Assembly (NCBI GenBank): GCA_014529385.2
Contig: CM043971.1
Span: 28,103,709-28,167,708 of the forward strand
Source: Adiantum capillus-veneris
Lineage: Eukaryota > Streptophyta > Polypodiopsida > Polypodiales > Pteridaceae
DNA: 64,000 nucleotides
Direction of reading: 5' to 3'
The position numbers and the translations under genes were made by a program. Positions 14,927 to 29,065 of this stretch are shown piece by piece (position 1 is the first letter of the stretch; each line of letters begins with the position of its first letter). The notes below the pieces were generated by a model. That model ran no database searches. It was given only the letters and a program-made list of their open reading frames with translations, and had not been told where the DNA came from.

Positions 14927-15690
14927 AAGCATATTCACCTCCATTGTCACTACGAAGATTCTCAAGGCGACGACGAGTTTGAAGTATCACAGCCTTGTGG
15001 AATTGTTTGAAAATAGATAAGGCCTCAGATTTATGTCTAAGTAGAAATACAGTCGTATACCGTGGGGTGAAAGCGTGGTTTGGTGGTACAAAAAAAGTAC
15101 CTATTTTACTTCTACCAATGAAAAAGTGGGGACTGGTAAAATTTTTGTAGTTTAGGTCAAAACTTTTTGGACCTTGTGTTTTTAGATTCTTCTTTTGAAG
15201 ATCTATCCACTGATATATAATATGATAGGTAGTTTTTTATGTAACATGTAAAAATTGTAACTCAAAGATTTGTCAAAGGTGTTGTCAAGGACAGTCCTTT
15301 TTGTACCACCAAAGCATGCTTTTAGCCCGTGAGAAATCATCAAAAAGGGTACTGAAGTAGCGATATTGTGATCTCGAAGAAGGTAGAGGTCCACATCTAT
15401 CAGTACAAAAAAGATCCAATATGTCATGAGAGTGAGTTGTATTTGAAAGAGGAAAGGGTTTACGATTATGTTTTCCAAGAGCACAAAACTCACAAATTTC
15501 CATATGGGTATGCGCTTTAAGATCCATGCCATGAACAAAATCACGACGCTGAAGATCAAGGAGTTTTGAGAAATATGCATGAACAATTCTAGCCTGGAAA
15601 TCCTTGGCCTTTAGCCGTTGACGAGAATAGTCATAGCCATATCTTGTTGCGAGAAGACGTATAAGATAAGATCGCAAAATTTGCACACCA
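14927..15690 (-). pseudogene. Ty1/copia integrase and GAG-pre-integrase fragment
   Basis: On the minus strand are HAYFSKLLDLQRRDFVHGMD, the zinc-binding CEFCALGKHNRKPF, FCTDRCGPLPSS (first integrase Asp) and LFDDFSRAK (second). The piece belongs to the same element as 10966-11946 and was split from it by the 3-kb LTR insertion. An unrelated stretch at about 15063-15300 disrupts the integrase core, and the frame shifts more than once. Gag is not recognisable to its right. Confidence 0.82.
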
Positions 15691-16135
15691 TATATGGTGA
15701 AGGCTGAAATTCGGAACGAGAGAAATATGACGACTGTGTTCTATCAACAATAAACGCAAGAAGGATCCTCAATAAACGTCCAAAGATGTGAGAGACGTCG
15801 CCCAAAAAAGCAGGAAAAAGGAGACATTTATAATAAAAGAGTCCTCAAATAGAGTGACGTGAGACGCAAGATCGATGGCCACAAAATGAATAGCAAAAAG
15901 CTAAATTTGCTTGAAAACATTGATGCTAAAATTAGAAAAACGATCACGGACGCTTCACGAAGACGCACGAGGACGAAAGCTGCGTCAAACTCAATTGAAG
16001 TAAAAACAGAATAACTTTTCACTACGAACTCCGATTGATGCAAACCTAGAACTCAAATCAAATAGGTAGAGGAGAAGAACAGATTTTGGATGAAAAGTTT
16101 TGAATCGGCGGGTGATCGTTACCGCTCTGATACCA
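15691..16135 (-). other. 5' leader and primer-binding site of the interrupted copia copy
   Basis: This is non-coding sequence between the pol fragment and the LTR at 16136. TGGTATCAGAGC reads on the minus strand at 16124-16135, adjoining the LTR. Gag appears deleted in this copy. Confidence 0.7.
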
Positions 16136-16285
16136 TGTTGAGATGTAAAGAAAAAGAGAGAGACCAGATGAGAGACACACCATGTACACTCCCAAAGACT
16201 GATTCATATTGAGGACAAGTTGAGTAGAGCGAGACATATATGGCTAGACCAAGTTGAGTAGAGAGAGACATATATGGCTCGAATA
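16136..16285 (-). repeat. LTR of copia family A (shared by two tandem copies)
   Basis: It begins TGTTGAGATG. The primer site lies on its left and the polypurine tract on its right, so it serves the interrupted copy to the left and a further copy to the right. It contains an internal repeat of a GTTGAGTAGAG-type motif. Confidence 0.82.
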
Positions 16286-16542
16286 CCCCCACTCAAACAA
16301 AGGTCTCTAGCTTTGGATGAAAAAACTCTTGGGGACTTCAAGGAAAAAACCCAAGCCCCTATACAATGTGAAAATATGAACTAGTGATGATGATGTGAAA
16401 GTGAATTGTGTATCTATGTACAAATATACAAGTGACTTAGAGATCACAATGTGCAAATGTGGAGTGTGCATAGTGCATGGTACCTATAGAATTACAATGT
16501 CATATGTACAAAGCTATTACAATAGCAAAGAAGATAATCTAG
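16286..16542 (-). other. Polypurine tract and 3' region of a family A element
   Basis: This is a homologue of 4552-4809 and 21204-21464. It carries no gene and ends in TAG (16540-16542), the left duplication of the following insert. Confidence 0.7.
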
Positions 16543-18890
<2,348 letters not shown>

Positions 18891-19160
18891 TAGAAAGAGT
18901 GAGGCCGAAGCAACTCCAAGCTTCAACCGCAAGAGGATGAAATGTGACTCGTTGAGGCCTTTGGTAAGAGTGTTTGCAATCATCTAGTCACTTGGACAGT
19001 GTTTAACAATAATGGTTCCTTTGCGTACTTCATACCTAACATAATGATAATGGACATCAATGTGCTTTGACTTATTATGTTGAACATAGTCTTTTGCAAG
19101 ACTAATAGCACTTCGGCTGTCACACCGCAAGGGTGTGCTAGAAAGAGTAGAGTGACCTGT
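18891..19160 (-). pseudogene. Ty1/copia RNase H remnant, shorter copy
   Basis: It is homologous to 1668-1920, with the same RNase H C-terminus (translation includes LAKDYVQHNKSKH). It is cut off near 19155, where plus-strand pol sequence begins. Copy 1 retains about 140 bp more at this end. Confidence 0.78.
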
Positions 19161-20890
19161 TGCTAGACTTGTTGCTAGACTTCTTACAGTTGCTAGACTT
19201 GTTGATCTTGGTCTGTTTGTTGGATTTTATCATACCAAATGCTGAATTAAGAAAGATGGACAGGCTTTAGCCATTCCTCCTCAAAACGGTAATTTGTTTG
19301 AACTCTTTCTCAATGATGCTGTAGCAAATGTTGTCACTACTCTAGGTGATCATGATTGCAATGGATCTTAAAGCCCATCCCCATATGGCAATTTGTGACT
19401 TTTGTGCTCCTGGGAAACATAATTGTAAACCCTTTCCTCTTTCAAATACAACGCATTCTCATGACATAGTGGATCTTTTTCATACTGATATATATGGATC
19501 TCTACCTTCTTTGAACTCACATTATCGCTACTTCATTACTTTCATTGATGATTTCTCACGGTATACGACTGTATATCTACTTAGACAGAAATCTGAGCCC
19601 TTATCTATTTTCAAAAAATTCCACAAGGCTGCAAAACCTTAAACTGGTCATCGCCTTAAGAAGCTTCGTAGTGACAATGGAGGCGAATATGTTTCTCGAG
19701 AGTTTGTGAGTTATTGTGCTGACGGCGGAATTCATCATGAACACACTATTTCATATTCACCTCAACAGAACGGCGTTGCTGAAAGAAAGAATTGCACTAT
19801 TCTCAATGTTGTAAGATGTATGCTGATTCATTCTGGTTTATCTCGTGTTTTTTGGGTTGAAGCTACTTTGACAACAATATTTATTCAGAATCTTCTTCCT
19901 ACTATTACACCCTCTGGTAAGATACCCATCACAGCAGGGATAGGTGACATTCCTTCTGTATCTCATTTTCGAACCTTTGGATGTATTGCTTATATTCATA
20001 TTCCCAAAGAAACATGAACAAACCTTGATGCTCCTAGTCTTAAAGTTATTTTTATACGATATTCTAACACTTCCAAAGGCTACAAATTCTATGATCCTTC
20101 CTCCAAGAAAATAATTGTGAATCGTGATGCTACTTTTAACGAGCAGCTTATGGGAGGTTCATGGTCCATGGATGATTCTTATGATACCAAATCATTGCTT
20201 CAGGTTTTTCCATTTCTTTTAGATGATAAAACTCTTTCTATAGAGCAACTTTCCTCTTCACAACCATCCATTCCGAATGTTGCCAATGATGATATTGATA
20301 TTTTTGTTGATCTGGTCCATGGATGATTCTTATGATACCAAATCATTGCTTCAGGTTTTTCCATTTCTTTTAGATGATAAAACTCTTTCTATAGAGCAAC
20401 TTTCCTCTTCACAACCATCCATTCCAAATGTTGCCAATGATGATATTGATATTTTTGTTGATCTGCCTATTGATTTATAACGTGTCTCATGTCATGTTTA
20501 TGATGACGATATTGTTGATAATGCTTTCTCTACTTTTGAAGATCCCGTTACTTATGATGAAGCTATCTCTTCACCACAAAATGATCAATGGAAAGAGGCT
20601 ATGGAAGCAGAGTACGATTTTGTTATCTCTAAAGGTACATGGATACTAACTGAACTACCTCTTGGTCGTACATCCACTAGATATAAGTGGGTGTATAAAA
20701 CAAAATAAAAAGTAGATGGATCTTGTAACAAGTTCAAGGCACGTTTATTTGCAAAAGGTTACTCCCAAGTAGCTGGGGTTGATTATCAAGAGACCAACAG
20801 TTGTTCACATTACAAGTATTCGAGTTTTATTGGCATTGGCTGTTCAATTTGATTTAGAAGCTCATCAAATGGATGTGGGAACTGCTTTTC
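19161..20890 (+). pseudogene. Inverted copia pol remnant, second copy
   Basis: The layout matches 2064-3830: protease/linker end, a shortened GAG-pre-integrase (about 50 bp missing near 19361), CAPGKHNCKPF, HTDIYGSLPS, FIDDFSRY, the integrase Glu region QQNGVAERKN, a linker, and RT from YKWVYKTK. It is broken by stops near 19640, 20017 and 20705 and by the 151-bp duplication. The end jumps at about 20890 to leader sequence, removing about 400 bp that copy 1 still has. Confidence 0.82.
20162..20463. repeat. 151-bp tandem duplication inside the pol linker
   Basis: The segment starting at 20162 is repeated from 20313 with very few differences. Copy 1 (3250-3410) has a single version. A period of 151 is not a multiple of three, so the duplication shifts the frame. 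It arose after the two element copies separated. Confidence 0.9.
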
Positions 20891-21063
20891 ACACACAAAA
20901 CACTAATCATATTTTTATTAAAACAAAACAATCACAATTCACAAGAATCAATGCTCAAAAATAAAATTTGTAGCCATTTTGAATCTTACATGCGAATTGC
21001 ATACACATACTGTTTTGTCACCATGTATTGAATCGGCGCGTGATCATTACCGCTCTGATACCA
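20891..21063 (-). other. 5' leader and primer site of a family A element
   Basis: This is non-coding leader that ends in the TGGTATCAGAGC primer site (minus strand, 21052-21063). Confidence 0.72.
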
Positions 21064-21203
21064 TATTGAGATGTAGAGAAAAAGAGACAGACGAGACAAG
21101 AGACACACCATGTACGCTCCCAAAGACCGATTCATATTGAGGACAAGATACAAATATATAGTTTAGACCAAGTTGAGTAGAGTGAGACATATATAGCTCC
21201 AAA
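21064..21203 (-). repeat. LTR of copia family A, third tandem position
   Basis: It is nearly identical to 4412-4551, again with the primer site left and the polypurine tract right. It bounds, with 16136-16285, a complete minus-strand element of about 5 kb that has an inverted pol. Confidence 0.8.
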
Positions 21204-21464
21204 GCCCCCACTCAAACAAAGGTCTCTAGCTTTGGATGCAAAAACCACCCTTGGGGAGTTCAAGGAAAAAACCCAAGCCCCTATACAATGTGAAAATATG
21301 AATCAGTGATGATGATGTGAAAGTGAATTGTGTATCTATGTACAAATATACAAGTGACTTAGAGATCACAATGTGCAAATGTGGAGTGTGCATACTCCAT
21401 GGTACCTATAGGATTACAATGTCATATGTACAAAGCTATTACAATAGCAAAGAAGCTAATCTAG
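21204..21464 (-). other. Polypurine tract and 3' region of a further family A copy
   Basis: It matches 4552-4809 and 16286-16542, is non-coding, and ends in TAG at 21462-21464. Confidence 0.7.
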
Positions 21465-22080
21465 TGGCGACCGGTTTTCAAAACCGCAGCCGCAAGAACC
21501 AACCCCAATCGGGGAAGAGCACAATATCAATTGGATTTTTAACATTTACCGCCTCCCCTTCTATGCTTGCCCACAACGGGCCAACACCACCTTTGCGACA
21601 CCTCCCTCCATTATCACCAGAGGACAACCTCTCTCTCTCCTGCTCGGCTCCGCCAACCCACCATCTTTGTCTTACCGTGCTTCTGTGTTACCCACCCAAA
21701 TGGGTACGTAAAACAAACCGCCACTCTCTATCTTCCAGTGGCGGGCTGCCATGCTTGGATAAAGTCTCCCCCTCTCTCTTTCATTATTATCCACAGACTC
21801 CCTCTCTCTCTTACCCTTCCTAGCGTGTCTTTCTCCCTATGGCGGGCTGCCATACCTCACCCCCCTTCTCCTCTCATCCACACTCTCTCAACCTCACTCC
21901 CTCTCCCCTCTCCTCTCCTCTTGTTTTTTCCCTCTCGGGAGCCGCCATATAATCTCCTCTCTCCCACTCTCTCGCCACCTCGCCAACCCCCTCTTATTTG
22001 TCCCTCCACTGGCGGGCCCTTTTCTTCTCTCATTCACCCTTCACTCTCTCACTTCCCTTACCCCCCCTCAACCCTTCGTC

Positions 22081-22157
<77 letters not shown>

Positions 22158-22273
22158 TACTCTCTCATAACCCACACACACCCCCTCACCCCTTAACCTC
22201 ATCCCCCCCCCCCCTCGTCCCGCTGCTTTCCCTCACCCCCCATCCCGCTGACCATAAAAACCCCCCCTCCCTC

Positions 22274-22336
<63 letters not shown>

Positions 22337-22780
22337 CTCCTCCGCAAGCCGAAGGTGCACTATAGAGGACTCTCTCCCTCTCATAGCACACCCACACACA
22401 CACCCACTTCACACTCTCCCTCTCTCTCTGTCGCGCTCTCTAGATGAGCAGGCTCGAAGGGGCATCAGGGTAAAACACACACACACACACACACACACAC
22501 AGACCCCAACATATCAACCCCTCTCACACCCTCTCTCTCCCTTGGTCCCACACTCTCTTCCTCCCCGCCCCCCCCACGTTCTGTGTCGCCATTGCTAGCA
22601 CATTTTAAAATTATATATATATATACAAAATAAAATTACCCCTCCTCTCTCGTTCCCACATACACCTACCAACACACTGTTTTCACACACACAATCACCC
22701 AAATACGCACACACAACCTTGTATATATATGCACATACACATATACAAGCACCGACACGTATAAAACGCACATACTCACA
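21465..22780. repeat. CT/CA-rich insert, third copy, truncated
   Basis: It starts TGGCGACCGG after TAG and carries CT tracts at 22087-22153 and 22276-22331, a CA run near 22476-22500, and CA-rich DNA equivalent to 60-440. At about 22780 it stops abruptly and minus-strand copia sequence begins. Confidence 0.72.
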
Positions 22781-24740
22781 TGTTGATTTGTGACAAGTTG
22801 ACCGCCATTGCCAGAAGTGTTCTTCGTAGAGCTCGCAAGACAAGGTGTGTTGGTCGAATGTGTAGATTCCATACCAAATCTACCCTTTTGGTTGTTCCAT
22901 ATAAATTTTCTTTTCTAAGTCACCATTAAGAAAAGCAGTTCACACATCCATTTGATGAGCTTCTAAATCAAATGCCAATAAAACTTGAACACTTGTAATG
23001 AAAACAACTGGTGAAAAGGTCTCTTGATAATCAACACCAGCTACTTGGGAGTAACCTTTTGCAACTAAACGGGCATTGAACTTGTCAAAAGATCCAGCTG
23101 CTTTTACTTTTGTCTTATACACGCACTTACACCTAGTGGCTATACAATGAGGAGGTAGTTCAGTTAGTATCCATGTACCTTTAGAGATAAGAGAATCATA
23201 CTATGCTTCCATAGCATCTTGCCATTGATCCTTTTGTGGTGAAGAGATAGCATTATCAACAATATCGTCATCATAAACATGACATGATCCATGTTAAAAA
23301 TCAATAGGCAGATCAACCAAAATATCAATATCATCATTGGCAACATTCGGAATGGATGATTGTGAAGAGAAAAGCTGTTCTATAGGAAGAGTTTCATCAT
23401 TTGAAAGAAATGGAAAAGCCTGAAGCAATGATTTGGTATCATCAGAATCATCCATGGACCATGAGCCTCCCATAAGCTGTTCTGTTGAGGTGAATATGAA
23501 ATAGTGTCTTCATGATGAATTCCACTATCAGCACAATAACTCACAAACTCTTGAGAATCATATTCACCTCCATTGTCACTACGAAGCTTCTTAAGGCGAC
23601 GACCAGTTTGAAGTGTCGCAGCCTTGTAGAATTGTTGATTTATGTCTAAGTAGAAATACAGTCGTATACCGTGAGAAATCATCAAAAAGGGTACTGAAGT
23701 AGCGATATTGTGATTTTGAATAAGGTAGAGGTCCACATATATCAGTATGAAAAAGATCTAATATGTCATGAGAGTGAGTTGTATTTGAAAGAGGAAAGGG
23801 TTTACGATTATGTTTTCCAAGAGCACAAAACTCACAAATTTCCATATGGGGATGCGCTTTAAGATCCATGCCATGAACAAAATCACGACGCTGAAGATCA
23901 AGGAGTTTTGAGAAATCAGCATGAACAAAATGGTGATGCCATACTTTGCAATCATGATCACCTAGAGCAGTGACAATATTTTCTACAGCATCATTGAGAG
24001 AGAGTTCAGACAAATTACCATTTCAAAGAGGTGGCTATAGTCTGTCCATATTTCTCAATTCATCATTTGGTATGATCAAATCCAACAAACAGAATAAGAT
24101 CAACAAGTCTAGAAGTTGAAAGAAGATTACGTTGAAGATCTAGTACATGTAATACTCCTCGTAGAATTTGAGTGGAAGAAAATAAGGTACCAAGATATAA
24201 GTCTCCAATACCCTTTAGTTGACAAGTCGTATCATCAACAAGATAAACAACACGTTGAACTGGTAGTGGGTGATAGTTATGGAGCTACTTAGACTGATAT
24301 GTCATATTTCTTGTAGCACCAGAATCGACAATAAAAAGTGATCCATCACATACATGAAGTATTCTGTCATCTGGAGTAGTTGAACATAGGACGCTGCTTA
24401 TTTCTCGTACAATATTGCTTCGATGTTCAATAGCATATGCTCTATTACGATCTGTTCAAATTGACGCTTATAGTACATATGAGTGTGATGATCAGATAGT
24501 CCACAATATTCACAAGAAGAAGAAACGTAGTTGTTTCATGGTAATATTGTGTTCTTCATCATATTGGCGTGCCCAATAATCATCTTTAGTATGGCCATTG
24601 CTATTGCAGTAAGAACATTGCTTATTAGGAAATTTGAGACGAGAGAAAATATTATCGCGACAATCACCTCTGCGGTTTTCTAGTTGAAATGGACGTCTTT
24701 GAGCATAAAAAGCACGTTCCATTCCTTGTGACTCAGTCTC
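22781..24740 (-). pseudogene. Ty1/copia gag-pol remnant in normal order
   Basis: Reading leftwards from 24740: the gag nucleocapsid with CSYCNSNGHTKDDY (24600-24650); the protease and linker (24000-24480); the GAG-pre-integrase with HHHFVHADFSKLL and CEFCALGKHNRKPF (23800-23960); integrase HTDICGPLP and LFDDFSRY; a shortened integrase core with QQNSL joined straight to linker sequence, so the catalytic Glu region is lost; and RT up to FDLEAHQMDV. Stops and deletions are frequent. No LTR follows gag on the right. Confidence 0.82.
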
Positions 24741-24837
24741 CTCTTGTGAAATGATAGTTGTATCATGACCAGCATTACGTCGTTCTTAATATTGAGAGTA
24801 TTGAATTAAAGACATGCAGGGTTGGTCATGACAATCA

Positions 24838-25120
24838 TCTTATGGTTATGGTTATGGTTATGGTTATGGTTATGGTTATGGTTATGGTTGTGCAAAGTAT
24901 GGTTATGGTTATGGTTATGGTTATGGTTTTTTCTATGGTTATGGTTATGGTTATGGTTATCATTGTGCAAGGTTATGGTTATGGTTTTGGTTCAGGTGAT
25001 GGTTATGGTTTTGCTATGATGATATAGAAATCATGTGATGGTTATGGTTATGGTTATGGTTATGGTATGGCAAGCAAGTTATGGTAATGGTTATGGTATG
25101 GCAAATAGGTTATGTTTATG
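24838..25120. repeat. GGTTAT hexanucleotide array
   Basis: Runs of GGTTAT occur in at least four blocks, interrupted by a repeated GTGCAAAGTAT/GTGCAAGG spacer. It translates as repeated MV or WL and is not credible as a protein. The unit differs from the common plant telomere unit TTTAGGG. I saw no other copy in the window. Confidence 0.9.
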
Positions 25121-25319
25121 GTTTTACAGTTTTCGACTCATGTTTTAATTATGTTAACAAGTTATGTCATTCTTACATTTTTGCTAATTGCCATACACTC
25201 GCTCTTTAGCGTCAGCTTGTAGGTGGAGTGCGGTTGCTTGTGCACTCTTCCTTTGGGAACAGAGGGTTGTTTTCTTTTGCTGCAGTACATGCAGCATTAG
25301 TTCCCAATCCTCTCTGCCC

Positions 25320-25576
25320 AAAAAAAAATTGCAGGTTTTGGTCGTCGGTATAGGTGACAGTATCACCGTCGGTAAGGGCAATAGAATGAGCGCCGGAATT
25401 TAATATATTAATACCGGTGCTTATTACATTGCATATTCCGATATCGATTATACCGATTGTCATACCGACGCTACGATACCGGCGTCTCTTACGAGGCTTT
25501 TTTCAACACTTTTTAGTTTAAAAATTAGCGCTATTTCGTCGGTACTGCACCGACATCTGCGCGACGTCTTGTAGTG
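25320..25576 (-). mobile_element. One end of a CACTA-like DNA transposon (tentative)
   Basis: On the minus strand, from 25576 inward, the sequence starts CACTACAAGACGTCGC, the canonical opening of plant CACTA elements. Behind it are repeated short motifs of the TACCGACG/CCGGTAT type in both orientations, typical of subterminal transposase-binding sites. The other terminus was not found, so this is an isolated or truncated end. It interrupts a copia RNase H region. Confidence 0.5.
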
Positions 25577-25920
25577 ACACCACTGTCTTGCAGTTTCTAC
25601 GACTAAGTCAGAATATGTTGCAGCCTCACTTGCAACTCGTGAGCTGATCTGGCTTTGACAAATGAAAGCTGATATTTTTCACTCTCCTCTTTCTAGCACA
25701 CCCTTGCGGTGTGACAACCAAAGTGCTATTAGTCTTGCAAAAGACTATGTTCAACATAATAAGTCAAAGCACATTGTTGTCCATTTCATTATATCAGTTA
25801 TGAACTATGCAAAGGAACCATTATGGTTGAACATTGTCCAAGTGACCAGATGATTGCAGAATTCTTACCAAAGGCCTCAACGAGTTACGTTTCATCCTCT
25901 TGCGCTCGGAGCTTGGAGTT
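25577..25920 (+). pseudogene. Ty1/copia RNase H fragment
   Basis: The plus-strand translation contains TPLRCDNQSAISLAKDYVQ and then the KHIVVHF region and the terminal ILTKGLNEL block in another frame. It is the same domain as the minus-strand copies at 1668 and 18891 but lacks the CT/CA insert downstream, so it preserves the empty site. It is frameshifted and partial. Confidence 0.82.
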
Positions 25921-26174
25921 GCTTCGGTCTCACTCTTTCTAGATTAGCTTCTTTGCTATTGTAATAGCTTTTTATATATGACATTGTCATCCTATAGGTA
26001 CCATGCACTATGCACACTCCACATTTTCACATTGTGATCTCTAAGTCACTTGTACATTTGTACATAGATACACAATTCACTTTCACATCATCATCGCTGG
26101 TTCATATTTTCACATTGTATAGGGGCTTGGTTTTTTCCCTTGAACAAAGCTAGAGACCTTTGTTTGAGTGGGGG
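25921..26174 (+). other. 3' untranslated region and polypurine tract (empty site of the CT/CA insert)
   Basis: The sequence runs uninterrupted through the TTTCTAGATTAGC junction, which is where the insert sits in three other copies. It ends with GAGTGGGGG directly before the LTR. Confidence 0.72.
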
Positions 26175-26305
26175 TGTTGGAGCTATATATGGCTCACTCT
26201 ACTCAACTTGGTCTCACGTATATATTTGTATCTTGTCCTCAATATGAATCAGTCTTTGGAAGCGTACATGGTGTGTCTCTTGTCTCGTCTCTCTCTTTCT
26301 CTACA
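26175..26305 (+). repeat. Copia family A 3' LTR, truncated
   Basis: It begins TGTTGGAGC and is cut in the terminal CTACA, where LINE-like sequence starts. It is the same family as 4412-4551 on the other strand. Confidence 0.78.
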
Positions 26306-26905
26306 AAAAAGGCATTGAAGTGGTCACTATTTGCAATGTGGTAATCATGATTTTGTTGTATTCGGATGATGTAGTGCTTCTATCACACACTTTACAAGAT
26401 GCACAAAAGCTTATGGTTGTCCTAGAGAAATTTTGCTTGCATAGTTGGCTGATTGTGATTGAATCCAAAACAAAGGTTATGCTTGTGAAAGCCAACCATA
26501 AGGAGAAGCCATGCATTGTGTACAACAATGAGACACCTGAAGTTGTTGAGAGATTTAAGTACCTTGGCCTTGAGGTTCCGTCCAAAGAGCAAATTATGCA
26601 TTTGAGAACATGTGTAATGAGGGAAACATCAAGTGTTGGGTTCTCAAGAAGTACCTTTTTGATGCATTGGTGACACTGGTTCTTCTTTATGGAGTTGAAT
26701 TGTGGGGCGGGAGCATCTCAAAGTCTACTCAGAAAGAGTTTGAATATGTCCAAAAGTATTTTCTTACAAACTCTCTCCAAGTTAAGACACAAAGACCATA
26801 TATTCTCCTGCTTCTGGAGTCGAGATCTCTTCCAATTGAGGTTATGGGCATGGAAAGGGTTGTGGAGTACATGATAAAGATGCGGGGCTATCTTGTAGTC
26901 AAGTA
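26306..26905 (+). pseudogene. Non-LTR (LINE) reverse transcriptase remnant
   Basis: The first frame contains the RT catalytic box as ILLYSDDVVLLSHTLQDA, then the KTKVM segment. The second frame continues with LLYGVELWGGSIS, a FLTNSLQVKTQRPY block and LESRSLPIEVMGMERVVEY, typical of the RT connection region of plant LINEs. In LINEs this enzyme copies RNA at a nicked target site. The frame shifts around 26605-26640, and neither endonuclease nor the RT N-terminus is present. It is a 5'-truncated, decayed copy fused to the LTR. Confidence 0.8.
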
Positions 26906-26931
26906 TGCATACATAAATTTGTGTCCACGTA

Positions 26932-26934
<3 letters not shown>

Positions 26935-26971
<37 letters not shown>
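26935..26971. repeat. (GA)n microsatellite
   Basis: A short GA dinucleotide run next to the LINE remnant. Confidence 0.95.
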
Positions 26972-26973
<2 letters not shown>

Positions 26974-28183
26974 ATTCAATGTTGATACAAAGCTCAAGGA
27001 CAAAGAGAAAAAGGCATAGCATTACATGTTGGGCCATACAATCTTGGTTGTTGCACTACTATGACCACGCTTTGTTGTTTTTAACGTCTCCAAGTTTAGA
27101 GGCTTTAATTAATCGGGGATAAGTATTCATGTAGTACGGACTATGTCAAAGATCCCATGGTTGTAATTGGTTACACATATAAATAACACACGGGCACACA
27201 ATAAAAACACCTTTTTATGAAAATCCTAAAGAAATACATTTTAAGAATGATTTTCCACCACTGATGGGGCGAGTAGTTCTCCTATAGTACTTAGTATTTT
27301 CCCAAAGCCCCTCCTTTTTGTTGCTTTGATTCACCTTCCAATTCTCTGCCACATAGTCTTGGGTACCCACCACTCCACCCCTTCTCTTGAAACACCGGAT
27401 GACATTGGACCCTCTTCTTTCTATACTTGCATGTTCAAAGCACTCCATGTTGCTCTAGATATGCCACAATGCCTCTGTCGTTGGATATAGGATGCCTATG
27501 TGGTGTAAGTGCAAGAGAGAGAGAAAATGTTTCTTAGCTTATACATAAAAGTAAAGAATGTTTGGGCTTATCAAAAGAAAATAAATTCTTGCAAAGAAAA
27601 TTAAAATGATTCACGTTTAATTAGAACGAGACTTATAGTAGGGGCTATGAGGTGTGTATTATGGTAAGCACAAGAAGAAAGACTCATATTCTATAGTGTT
27701 TATTTACAAATTATTATATTACAACTAATCTAGATGTAAAAAACAAAAATACTATGCAACAAATTTTTCTAGCATGTGAAAATTTAAATTTATCACGTGA
27801 GATAAGAAGCTGTGAAGTTTCCAATGTGGGAATTTTTTAATTATATATGAAAAAGATTCATGGTAGCTTTCATACGTTGGAAAAAAGGGGACATTATTTC
27901 TCATGTAAGAAACTTTTCTCACATATAAATTACAACATTATAATTTTTTCTCTCTATTTTTCTTTGCTCAAATGTTGGAAGAATTGTTCTAAAAGTTCTT
28001 GTGATCAACTCCTGCTATGATTGACTACTACGCTAGCTACATCTTGCACAAACTCACTCCAAACTCAAATGGGATCAAGCCTAGAGATGTTTCGTAGATG
28101 TCTCATGGATGCCTTTACAATAGTCTAGTTGTTGTGATCATGTTGGACTTATACAAATGTCCAAAGATAGAACACTACAACAT

Positions 28184-28231
<48 letters not shown>

Positions 28232-29060
28232 CACAAGAGAAATTCACAAAGTCGACACAAGTTACATATTTTCTTGCTCAACAAAAGAAAGCTTAACTTT
28301 TCAAGCCATATATTTAATTAAGACGCATATATGCATTTTAAAATTTACTTGTGACAATATATTGATTAAATTGCCAAGGAATAAGAGTTATACAACTACA
28401 ATAATATATAAGAACTCAGGATCTCAGGTGCTGATAAAATGAGGAGAAAGTCCGACAATGTTATAAGCCCATGACTTGGGACTCCGAGGCAATATTATTG
28501 TAACTTATCATGCCTAGGTGCATGCCAGGCCGTGGCCTTGCAACGCCACAATATTAATGTGATGTTGTTGAGGCTGCTCAATGCAGCGCACTGATTTTTG
28601 GCGCGCAAGCGTTGTACGAAGTTGCAGCTGAATGTTGTTGCAGGCAACGCCCTGAAGCAAGTGCAAGAGGGTGCGCAGCTCGCAATCCTTCTCCTTGCTA
28701 AAGAAGCCGGGAATTTGATTTGCTACGACCGCCGCCGCCTCGACATGCACCGTAGTATTGCTTATAATTGCTTCATGGAGCTGGTAGCTAGGGTTACTTG
28801 TATCTAATTCTAGGGCTCGGATTGCATGATAAAGAGGCGCTAGGGTTGTAGATACCTCATCAATATACGTATCACCAGCAGAGTTGGGCCCACCTTATAA
28901 ATGCACACCTTCTTGCTAGACACAACATTATCGCCTACTTCTCCGTGTCTGATCAGACCTGCGCTCTCTAGCTGTAAAGCCGACCTCTTCTTTGATGTTG
29001 GAATTTGTATGCCCAGTTTTCTAGCTTGTCGAAGCTGAAAAAAATCCAGTTCTTGCTCAT
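26972..29060. other. Flanking DNA without recognised genes
   Basis: AT-rich sequence with a CT tract at 28187-28228. Short frames at 27215-27448, 28514-28807 and 28840-29060 have no motif I recognise. The last 5 bp before the copia LTR, CCTGC at 29061-29065, are the left target duplication of the nested retrotransposon. Confidence 0.6.
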
Positions 29061-29065
29061 CCTGC

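Noticed and set aside
24758-25027. Repeated Met-Val open frame as a structural protein
   Set aside because: It is a direct product of the GGTTAT hexanucleotide; the frame has no flanking coding signal.
24838-25120. Interstitial telomere repeat
   Set aside because: The unit is GGTTAT; the common plant unit TTTAGGG and its known variants do not match.
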